NCBI GenBank assembly: GCA_934716785.1
Contig: CAKUYM010000137.1
Location: 1 to 10,493, forward strand
Direction of reading: 5' to 3'
DNA: 10,493 nucleotides
DNA from: an uncultured Bacteroides sp.
GTDB lineage: Bacteria > Bacteroidota > Bacteroidia > Bacteroidales > Bacteroidaceae
The translations under genes and the position numbers were made by a program. Positions 1 to 6,248 of this stretch are shown here, piece after piece. The stretch's first letter is position 1. Every line of letters starts with the position of its first letter. The notes under the pieces were generated by a model that worked only from the letters and a program-made list of their open reading frames with translations, made no database searches and was not told where the DNA came from.

Positions 1-244
1 TTGACAATCCCCGTTGTAACTGCACCACTGAACCGGAACGCTTCGGAGCAACAGCTTCCGAGTGATGTCTCGTCCCAGCACCTTGTGCCGGGATTAAGCT
101 AATCTACTATGATTCGATTAAGCAGCAAGAGCGTAATTAGTTTCGCCAGATAAAATTTTGATAACTGAGATTTAAGTGGAAATTACCGACCCACTGCATG
201 CTTACCTACCATTTCTGCCCGCTGTCAAATCCAGTCAAGCCCAA
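1..244 (-). ncRNA. ssrA: Transfer-messenger RNA (tmRNA), 5' portion, 3' end beyond window
   Basis: tmRNA rescues stalled ribosomes: with SmpB it acts first as an alanyl-tRNA, then as a short mRNA that adds a degradation tag. On the minus strand the RNA begins near 244 with GGGCTTGACTGGATTTGACA, which matches the conserved tmRNA 5' end (GGGGCUGA..CUGGAUUCGACA type). About 100 bases later comes a reading frame for GETNYALAA followed by TAA (147-118), the tag I associate with Bacteroides. Downstream (109-40) are paired elements expected of the pseudoknot region: CCC-a-GCAC-ctt-GTGC-c-GGG at 85-103 and CGGAGC-AACA-GC(T)TCCG at 44-60. The 3' half of the tRNA-like domain, including the T arm and the CCA end, lies off the left edge. 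The exact 5' nucleotide (about 242-244) is uncertain because its acceptor-stem partner is not visible. Confidence 0.95.
118..147 (-). other. tmRNA-encoded proteolysis tag GETNYALAA
   Basis: On the minus strand the resume codon GGC (147-145) opens the frame GGC GAA ACT AAT TAC GCT CTT GCT GCT and ends at TAA (120-118), giving GETNYALAA after the tRNA-borne alanine. The C-terminal ALAA is the degron that ClpXP-type proteases recognise in bacterial tags. The U/A-rich stretch just 5' of the resume codon is where frame-setting contacts (SmpB region) are expected. This element is what identifies the surrounding RNA as ssrA. Confidence 0.93.
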
Positions 245-264
245 TATACTCGCATTATCGGCTG

Positions 265-272
265 CGAAGATA
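265..272 (-). promoter_or_regulatory. Weak -7 promoter candidate for ssrA
   Basis: The minus-strand octamer TATCTTCG differs by one base from the Bacteroides -7 consensus TAnnTTTG. It lies about 20 bases upstream of the mature tmRNA 5' end, which would leave a short leader for RNase P to remove. I see no convincing TTTG at the -33 position, so this is a suggestion from position only. Confidence 0.3.
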
Positions 273-320
273 GCAATTATTTCGGTATATATAATCTCAT
301 CCCCGCCTATTTTTATCATT

Positions 321-367
321 CTTTTACACGGTTCTTTCATTTAAATGCATTTCTAACGGAGTAAAAG
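321..367. repeat. Imperfect inverted repeat between the mannosidase operon and ssrA
   Basis: The arms at 321-333 (CTTTTACaCgGTT) and 355-367 (AACgGaGTAAAAG) pair over 11 of 13 positions and enclose 21 bases containing the perfect palindrome CATTTAAATG (338-347). It starts 24 bases past the stop of the last GH92 gene. It could be a weak terminator for the operon or a protein-binding dyad, but no T tract follows on the minus strand. The rest of 245-390 shows no gene. Confidence 0.35.
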
Positions 368-390
368 GGCATTTGACGTATGTTTAAGAG

Positions 391-2736
391 CTAAAGAGTT
401 GCCCGATATTTCATTGTCTTTCCAGGCAACGACAGAGAGGGGGCTACCGCTTCATCCGATACCGCACGCTTATAATTCGGTTTACTGCTCATGACAAAAC
501 GTAGTTTCACACCATCACGTATATCCTCATATTTCAAATAAGATTTGTCATACTTCTTGCCATTTACATACAACTCCTTTACATACACATTCTTCGGTGA
601 CCAATTATCTGCTACCATTTCAATAGCTTTTCCGTTACTCATCCGAACAGTTATTGCCTCAACGCAAGGAGAACCGATGTTATACATATTGCTTGAAGGA
701 GCCACTGGGTAAAAGCCTATGCAATTGAACATATACCAAGCCGACATCTGACCGCAATCGTCATTGCCGCTTAATGCATCCGGAGTATCGCCATAAAAAC
801 GTTCGGCAATCGTCCGCACCCACTTCTGACATTTCCAAGGTTCTTTCAAGTAATTATAAAGATACGCTACATGATGGCAAGGTTCATTTCCATGCCAATA
901 GGCTCCGATACGACCTTGAATATCATGTGCTCCCGGAATGTCATCCGGCAACTCTACCGTGAACAGTTCATCCAACCGACTGCGAAACCAGTCTTTGCCA
1001 GCTTCGTTGATATATCCTTGTACATCCTGCGGTACATACCAAGTATATTGTACGGTAAAACCTTCCGTAATATCCCCCCATCCATTTACAGACCCGGGGC
1101 CCTGATAAGCTACCGGAGTAAACGGTGTACGCCAGTTTCCACGACTATCCCTGCCACGCATATACTTCGTTTCCGGGTCAATCAACGTTTGATAAGAAAG
1201 TGCACAATTCAAGAAATAACGATAATCATCCTTTTTACCCAAAGCCTTGGCAGCCTGCGCCATGCAATAATCATCATACGCATATTCCAATGTTTTAGAT
1301 ACTGATTCCGCCTCTTTATCGAAAGGTACATATCCCATCGCACGATACTCCGGCAGGCAGTCATAATTCGAATTCATCGCCGTGGTCTTCATTGCTTCAT
1401 ACGCACGTTCGTAATCGAACCCTTTCACTCCCTTCACAATCATGTCGGCCAATACGGAAACAGCATGATAACCAATCATACACCAAGTCTCATTTCCATA
1501 AAAGGACCAGATGGGCAGCATTTTCTCCACACTTTTATCATAATGAGCCAACATTGAATTGGCAATATCGGCATTTACTTCCTGCTGAACCAGATTGAAC
1601 CAAGGATGCAAAGCCCGATAAGTATCCCAAAGGGAGAATACCGTATAGTTGGTGAATCCTTCGGCTTTCTCTATATTTTTATCTAATCCGCGAAACTGCC
1701 CGTCTGCATCCTGAAAGATAAACGGATGCAAAGCCGCATGATAAGCCGATGTGTAGAATGTTCTTTTCGTTTTACGGTCGGCAATAAGTTTGTATTTTCC
1801 AAGTTCTTTTTCCCACAGCGCTTCTCCTTTGGCTTTCAAATCGTCAAAAGTGAGTCCGGCAAGTTCTGCCATATTGTTTTTTGCCCCGTTTGTGCTGACC
1901 GATGAAATAGCTGTTTTTACAATCACTTCCTCTCCGGCTTTTGTATCAAAAGAGATGCAAGCCATCAGATTCTTACCCCAAGCCTCATAGCTACTACGAA
2001 ACCGGGAGGTATTGTAAATCACCGTCTTCTTATTCTGCATAAAGCGCAATCCGGTCAGCTTTTTAGAGAAAATAGCCGTAAAATAGACATGCCGTTCAGG
2101 TCCCCAACCTTTCACCAGTTTATATCCGGTGATGGTAGAGTCATTTTCCATTCGTAGATTTGCCCATTCACAAGATTGCCATAAAGTATGGTTCATATCG
2201 ATCATAATAAAAGCCTTATCCGACTGAGGATAGGTGAAACGAAACATTCCACTTCGTACCCCCGACGTCATTTCAGCCTTTACTCCATAATCTGCCAGCT
2301 CCACTGCATAATAATCCGGTGATGCCCACTCTTTCTCATGAGAATAATGTGAGCGATATCCCTTTTCCGGCTCTTCACGTGTGCCAGGATCCAATTTCAT
2401 CTCTCCCGTTCCGGGAATAAACAGAAAGTCTCCCAAATCCGGGATACCGGTCCCGCTTAAATGGGTCAGACTGAATCCCAACAAGGTGGAATGATTATAC
2501 TTATAGCCGGAAGCCGCATCATAGTATTTACTATCTGTGTCCGGACTCATCTGAATTCCCCCGAAAGGAATCTGCGCACCGGGATACACGTTACCATAGC
2601 CATCCGTTCCCACAAATGGATTCACATAATCAATCAGTTTATCGGTTTGAGCCATGCCCGGCAAGATACTCACCAGACACGACCAAACCAAAAACAATCT
2701 CTTTTTACCTAATCTACCGGCCATATATTTATTCAT
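391..2736 (-). CDS. GH92 exo-alpha-mannosidase, exported (third gene of operon)
   Basis: A 781-residue glycoside hydrolase of family 92, a family of calcium-dependent, inverting exo-alpha-mannosidases that trim N-glycans and mannans. A basic start and hydrophobic stretch (about residues 10-29, ending GMA-QT) form a signal peptide without a lipobox Cys, so a periplasmic enzyme is expected. The N-terminal beta-sandwich begins with DYVNPFVGTDG and carries LTHLSGTG; the (alpha/alpha)6 catalytic part carries FSLWDTYR (W370-D371), ITEG (E558), HGNEPCHH (H615, E618) and GNDDCGQMSAWY (D659-D660). The full set of conserved acids is present and the length is normal. Compared with its paralogue at 3546-5915, the loop after E558 reads EGFTVQYTW with VPQD in place of EGN and VPHD, suggesting a different linkage preference. 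The start codon lies inside the end of the preceding gene (ATGAATAA overlap); a second Met at residue 5 is possible. The exact linkage specificity cannot be read from sequence. Confidence 0.95.
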   Translation of the reverse strand: MNKYMAGRLGKKRLFLVWSCLVSILPGMAQTDKLIDYVNPFVGTDGYGNVYPGAQIPFGGIQMSPDTDSKYYDAASGYKYNHSTLLGFSLTHLSGTGIPDLGDFLFIPGTGEMKLDPGTREEPEKGYRSHYSHEKEWASPDYYAVELADYGVKAEMTSGVRSGMFRFTYPQSDKAFIMIDMNHTLWQSCEWANLRMENDSTITGYKLVKGWGPERHVYFTAIFSKKLTGLRFMQNKKTVIYNTSRFRSSYEAWGKNLMACISFDTKAGEEVIVKTAISSVSTNGAKNNMAELAGLTFDDLKAKGEALWEKELGKYKLIADRKTKRTFYTSAYHAALHPFIFQDADGQFRGLDKNIEKAEGFTNYTVFSLWDTYRALHPWFNLVQQEVNADIANSMLAHYDKSVEKMLPIWSFYGNETWCMIGYHAVSVLADMIVKGVKGFDYERAYEAMKTTAMNSNYDCLPEYRAMGYVPFDKEAESVSKTLEYAYDDYCMAQAAKALGKKDDYRYFLNCALSYQTLIDPETKYMRGRDSRGNWRTPFTPVAYQGPGSVNGWGDITEGFTVQYTWYVPQDVQGYINEAGKDWFRSRLDELFTVELPDDIPGAHDIQGRIGAYWHGNEPCHHVAYLYNYLKEPWKCQKWVRTIAERFYGDTPDALSGNDDCGQMSAWYMFNCIGFYPVAPSSNMYNIGSPCVEAITVRMSNGKAIEMVADNWSPKNVYVKELYVNGKKYDKSYLKYEDIRDGVKLRFVMSSKPNYKRAVSDEAVAPSLSLPGKTMKYRATL

Positions 2737-3532
2737 TTTGTGCTTGTATATCTCCTACCGCGACCTGATATTCATGCCACAGTTCATCAATATTGTATTC
2801 GTTTCCTAAGATATGCTTGATAGCCCCATCAAACGACCAAGGCACCACCTCCAACGTACTGCGATTGAACTTACGGAGGAATTCAGGATCTTTGTTGTCA
2901 CGCAACCATACAAAGAAATAGCCTGCCGTACGATATCCGTCCATATAGTTTCCACCTTTCGGGCGGGCATTGGGACCATCAAAACCTCCGTTTGCCACAC
3001 GCACTGCATCGGCCATGCCTTCAATAAATGCCCAGAACACACGGTTGGTGCCGTAAGAGCCTATTCCCTGCGGTTCCAGCTGATAGGCGTGCGTCAACTC
3101 ATGCAACAATACTCCGCGCGTTTCGAAAAACAATTTTGCCGTGTCATTCTCCGCAAATGATTTCTCAATATGCCGCGTACTATAGAAAATCGTGACATCA
3201 CCGTTGCCACCGCCCTTGGCCGAAATACCATCAATATTCTCCAACGTATAATGTATCTTATTCACTGTCGGAATGCTATCCTCCGGAGAATTATAAAGGG
3301 TGGCCAATACGTCACGTGCCTGAGCTTTGATATACGATTCCGCATCGGGAATAATCCGGTGATAGATATCCGAACCTTTCGTTTCCGATGCTTTATCCTC
3401 AAACAGGATAGTGCCCACGTTATATTTTCCCCATGTGTCAGCCACAACCTCCGACTGATTCTTTGAAGTTGCCGAACAAGCTCCCATAGCGATAAGCATA
3501 CAGGTAACATAGATCAAGTTTCTCTTTTTCAT
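2729..3532 (-). CDS. BSP-family (plant/bacterial) metallopeptidase-like lipoprotein
   Basis: A 267-residue protein resembling the basic secretory protein family (Pfam 'peptidase of plants and bacteria', PF04450), proposed to be zinc metallopeptidases but little characterised. The key motif is HELTHAYQ (H144, E145, H148), followed by FIEGMAD with E171 as the likely third zinc ligand; the HExxH-22-E spacing suits a gluzincin-type site. The N-terminus MKKRNLIYVTC..IAMGAC gives a lipobox-like site with Cys19, so it is probably a lipoprotein; residues after Cys (SATSKN) lack the acidic surface-export signal, favouring the periplasmic side. I chose the start at 3532 because it opens a normal signal peptide; an ATG at 3562 is in frame but lies inside the end of the upstream GH92 gene. 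It sits 13 bases after that gene and overlaps the next GH92 start by 8 bases, so the three are co-transcribed. Cleaving the peptide of mannosylated glycopeptides is a reasonable guess, not shown. Confidence 0.88.
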   Translation of the reverse strand: MKKRNLIYVTCMLIAMGACSATSKNQSEVVADTWGKYNVGTILFEDKASETKGSDIYHRIIPDAESYIKAQARDVLATLYNSPEDSIPTVNKIHYTLENIDGISAKGGGNGDVTIFYSTRHIEKSFAENDTAKLFFETRGVLLHELTHAYQLEPQGIGSYGTNRVFWAFIEGMADAVRVANGGFDGPNARPKGGNYMDGYRTAGYFFVWLRDNKDPEFLRKFNRSTLEVVPWSFDGAIKHILGNEYNIDELWHEYQVAVGDIQAQNE

Positions 3533-3545
3533 ATCTTTACTTTTA

Positions 3546-5915
3546 TTACTTATTAATTCCATCGGTCAATGAGTAAGGTTTGTCTTCTTTTGCCAGACCG
3601 CGACGCTTATTGGGCGATGCAGACATCTTAAACTCCCATACTCCACCTTTCAATATATCCTTGTGTGTAATGTACATCTTATCATACACCTTTCCGTTCA
3701 ATTTCAGCGATTGTACATACCGCCTCTTGTCACTGACACCCGGTGCTTTGATTTCCAATGTGTTGCCATTGGGAAACTTCAGTTTCAGGTACGGCAAATA
3801 CGGTGCTCCCAATACATATTGGTCCGTTCCCGGACAAACCGGATAGAAACCCATTACAGAGAAAAGATACCATGCCGACATCTGTCCACAGTCGTCATTG
3901 CCACCCAATCCGTTGATGTCATTGCGGTACATCTTATTCAGGATTTCACGCAGCCAGTACTGCGTTTTCCAAGGTTCGGAGGTCCACGCATAGAGATAAG
4001 GAATATGATGGCTCGGTTCATTGCCATGCACATATCCGCCCACCAGACATTCTTCCGTTATATCCTCGTTGTGCTCATAATACTTTTCCGGCAGATGCAT
4101 GGAGAACAGCTTGTCCAGTTTGTCGACAAACGCCCTCTCTCCTCCCATCAGGTCTATTATGCCAAATACGTCATGCGGCACATGAAAAGAAAAGTTATAG
4201 GAATTTCCCTCAATAAAGCCCTCGCCGTAAGTCTGCAGCACATCAAATTCCTTCTTGAACGAGCCGTCACTGAACCGGGGACGGGCAAAACCAATCGTCG
4301 TATCATAGATATTACGGTAGTTCAAGGCACGCTTCCGATACGTTTCGGCAATCTCCTTCTTTCCGGCTTTTAAGGCAGTCCGGTAGATGGTCCAGTCATC
4401 ATACGCATACTCCAACGTGGAGGAAGCTGCCGTACCGCTTTTGTCCAGCGGGATATAGCCCAGTTTCATATAATCCGCCACCCCCTCGTAATAAGGTACG
4501 GTAGAAGTGCTGATCATTGCGTCCAAAGCTTCGTCCATATTGGTAAAGACGCCCTTGGTTATGGCATCCGCCAGCACCGATACGGCATGATAGCCACTCA
4601 TACACCAATTCTCATTACCCATCAGACTCCAGACTGGCAACATCCCGTGCACACTTTGCTGTTCATGCTTAATCATTGACTCCACCATGTCCACACTACG
4701 TTCCGGCTTCACAATGTTCAAGAACGGATGTTCCGCACGGTAAGTATCCCAGAGCGAAAATATGGTATAGTTGGTGAAACCTTTTGCCTGATGGATATTG
4801 TGGTCCAAGCCGCGATAAGAGCCGTCTACATCCATATAGACCGACGGATTGATCATCGTATGATAAAGCGAGGTATAGAGCATCGCTTTCTGGTCAGCCG
4901 TTCCTTCCACTTCAAAATGGTCGAGTTCATTGTTCCAGTCCGTCCGGGCGGCTTCCGCCAGTTCTTCAAAACTTTTTCCGGAAGCTTCGGCATGCAGGTT
5001 CCTGACGGCTCCTTCCGTACTGACAGCCGAGAGTGCGACCTTTACAATCAGTTCGGATTCCTTGGCTGTATCGAAATTGAAGTAAGCCACAATCTTGCGT
5101 CCTGTAATCTCCGGGAAGTTCTTTTCCAGATTGAATCGACGCCAGAAGCCACTATAACGTACTTTCTCTTTATCCTTATACCCATATTCCCTTATAGGTT
5201 GCGATAGCGAAATTGCGAAATAGGTATAGTTGGTCCTTGCCCATCCGTTTGTTATGCGATAGCCAGTAAGCAAGGTATCGTTCTCAACCCGCAGGTTTGC
5301 CCATAGAACCTTACCGTCATAATTATAGATACCATGCACCAGGTCCAGAATCAGATGCCCGTCTTTTCCTTTCGGGAAAGTATATTTATGTACACCCACC
5401 CGCTGCGTTGCCGTCAGCCGGGCTTTAATGCCATAATCGTCCAACATCACTTCATAATATCCGGGAGTCGCCTTTTCCGTGGCATGGCTGAAACGGGAAC
5501 GGTATCCCTCGTCCGGATAATCCGCCCTGCCGGGATTCAGTTTCAGTTCACCCACGGCAGGCATCAGCAAAATATCGCCCAAGTCCGAATGTCCCGTACC
5601 GCTGAGATGCGTATGGCTAAAGCCCACAATCGTCTTGTCACGGTATTGATAACCGGCGCAATACTCGTAGGCGTTCTTCTGATAAACTCCGTTTACGTTA
5701 TGTGGAATCGTGTCTGTGTCAGGGCTCAGCTGCACCCATCCGAAAGGCGTGCAAGCACCGGGAAAGGTATGTCCCATGCCATTGGTGCCGATTATCGGAT
5801 TGACGTAATCTACCGGCTGTTGAGCCATGGCAGACATAGGTTGCTTTTGTGCAAAGACAGAGAAGCCCCCCAATAATAAGAACATTATGACAGACAGTAG
5901 TTTCTGCTTATCCAT
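3546..5915 (-). CDS. GH92 exo-alpha-mannosidase, exported (first gene of operon)
   Basis: A 789-residue GH92 enzyme, paralogous to the gene at 391-2736 and expected to release terminal alpha-mannose by inversion with a bound calcium ion. The signal peptide is MDKQKLLSVIMFLLLGGFSVFA with cleavage likely before QKQ; there is no lipobox, so it is probably periplasmic. The N-terminal sandwich starts at DYVNPIIGTNG and includes FSHTHLSGTGHSDLGD. The catalytic part has FSLWDTYR, FIEGNSYNFSF (E569) with VPHD, HGNEPSHH (H630, E633) and GNDDCGQMSAWY (D674-D675). These are the canonical family motifs, closer to the usual EGN..VPHD form than its paralogue. It is the first gene of the minus-strand operon; the stop TAA (3548-3546) is 13 bases before the BSP lipoprotein start. 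The upstream region holds a candidate Bacteroides promoter at 5990-5997. alpha-1,2 or alpha-1,3 mannosidase are both open; annotation as 'alpha-1,2-mannosidase' by similarity alone would be over-specific. Confidence 0.96.
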   Translation of the reverse strand: MDKQKLLSVIMFLLLGGFSVFAQKQPMSAMAQQPVDYVNPIIGTNGMGHTFPGACTPFGWVQLSPDTDTIPHNVNGVYQKNAYEYCAGYQYRDKTIVGFSHTHLSGTGHSDLGDILLMPAVGELKLNPGRADYPDEGYRSRFSHATEKATPGYYEVMLDDYGIKARLTATQRVGVHKYTFPKGKDGHLILDLVHGIYNYDGKVLWANLRVENDTLLTGYRITNGWARTNYTYFAISLSQPIREYGYKDKEKVRYSGFWRRFNLEKNFPEITGRKIVAYFNFDTAKESELIVKVALSAVSTEGAVRNLHAEASGKSFEELAEAARTDWNNELDHFEVEGTADQKAMLYTSLYHTMINPSVYMDVDGSYRGLDHNIHQAKGFTNYTIFSLWDTYRAEHPFLNIVKPERSVDMVESMIKHEQQSVHGMLPVWSLMGNENWCMSGYHAVSVLADAITKGVFTNMDEALDAMISTSTVPYYEGVADYMKLGYIPLDKSGTAASSTLEYAYDDWTIYRTALKAGKKEIAETYRKRALNYRNIYDTTIGFARPRFSDGSFKKEFDVLQTYGEGFIEGNSYNFSFHVPHDVFGIIDLMGGERAFVDKLDKLFSMHLPEKYYEHNEDITEECLVGGYVHGNEPSHHIPYLYAWTSEPWKTQYWLREILNKMYRNDINGLGGNDDCGQMSAWYLFSVMGFYPVCPGTDQYVLGAPYLPYLKLKFPNGNTLEIKAPGVSDKRRYVQSLKLNGKVYDKMYITHKDILKGGVWEFKMSASPNKRRGLAKEDKPYSLTDGINK

Positions 5916-5989
5916 AGATATAAAGAGTTAAACTATTAGTATAATATTTAGTATATAATTCTATAACTGACCATTATCAAAAAACAGAA

Positions 5990-5997
5990 CAAATATA
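5990..5997 (-). promoter_or_regulatory. Candidate -7 promoter element for the mannosidase operon
   Basis: The minus strand reads TATATTTG, an exact match to the Bacteroides -7 element TAnnTTTG and the only such match in this intergenic region on this strand. It would start transcription around 5980-5985 and leave an A/T-rich leader of roughly 65-70 bases before the ATG at 5915. I find no good TTTG at the -33 spacing, consistent with a promoter needing an activator, but that is inference. Confidence 0.5.
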
Positions 5998-6147
5998 CAA
6001 CAAACTTTCTTTTTATTATGCTTTTTACATATAACATATCTAAAGATATCACGGTCCTTTCATTTAAAACCTTACAATTGGCAAATAAAATAACGAAGAA
6101 TTACAAACATCAACAGGCAGATCGTATGGTATAAAATCAGGAACGCA

Positions 6148-6162
6148 AAGTTCTTCGAACTT
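6148..6162. promoter_or_regulatory. Perfect 15-base dyad, possible operator
   Basis: AAGTTC-TTC-GAACTT is a perfect inverted repeat with a 3-base centre. A further GAAC half-site lies 7 bases to its left (6141-6144), giving GAAC-GCAAA-GTTC as a second, overlapping dyad. It sits about 50 bases upstream of the plus-strand -7 element, where an activator would bind. It could also be chance in a 333-base region. Confidence 0.4.
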
Positions 6163-6210
6163 CTCATCTATAATTATAAGCAGACATTAGCAAATATTGC
6201 ATCAAAGCAC

Positions 6211-6218
6211 TATCTTTG
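6211..6218 (+). promoter_or_regulatory. Candidate -7 promoter element for the GH3-lactonase operon
   Basis: TATCTTTG matches the Bacteroides -7 consensus TAnnTTTG exactly, 30 bases upstream of the ATG at 6249, so the leader would be about 20-25 bases. The -33 element is poor (ATTAG near 6186-6190). The element overlaps an in-frame TTG at 6216, which argues that translation starts at 6249 and not there. Confidence 0.55.
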
Positions 6219-6248
6219 CTACTCAATTTATTCTTAACACAAAAAATC

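Larger units (their letters stand above)
5916..6248. promoter_or_regulatory. Divergent regulatory region between mannosidase operon and GH3-lactonase operon
   Basis: This 333-base A/T-rich stretch has no credible gene. It carries one exact TAnnTTTG match for each direction (5990-5997 minus, 6211-6218 plus) and a perfect dyad at 6148-6162. The outward orientation of both transcription units means a single bound regulator could control both, although no regulator gene is in the window. Confidence 0.7.

Noticed and set aside
1..6. TTGACA at the very start resembling a sigma-70 -35 box
   Set aside because: It lies within tmRNA sequence, Bacteroides promoters use a different -33/-7 consensus, and no matching -10 is needed to explain it.
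176..364. Plus-strand open frame of 62 codons starting at GTG
   Set aside because: Its first third lies antisense to the tmRNA 5' region, the start is GTG without a ribosome binding site, and the composition is not protein-like.
3533..3562. Upstream ATG extending the BSP lipoprotein by 10 residues
   Set aside because: It lies within the last codons of the preceding GH92 gene and would put polar residues before an otherwise complete lipoprotein signal peptide at 3532.
3663..4373. Plus-strand open frame of 236 codons inside the first GH92 gene
   Set aside because: It is antisense to a well-supported GH92 coding region with intact motifs; long shadow frames are common opposite such genes and it has no recognisable domain.
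5334..5876. Plus-strand open frame of 180 codons
   Set aside because: Antisense shadow of the GH92 N-terminal domain and signal peptide; no signal of its own.
6216..6248. Upstream TTG start extending the GH3 protein by 11 residues
   Set aside because: It overlaps the best -7 promoter match and would place a non-typical extension before a complete signal peptide starting at 6249.
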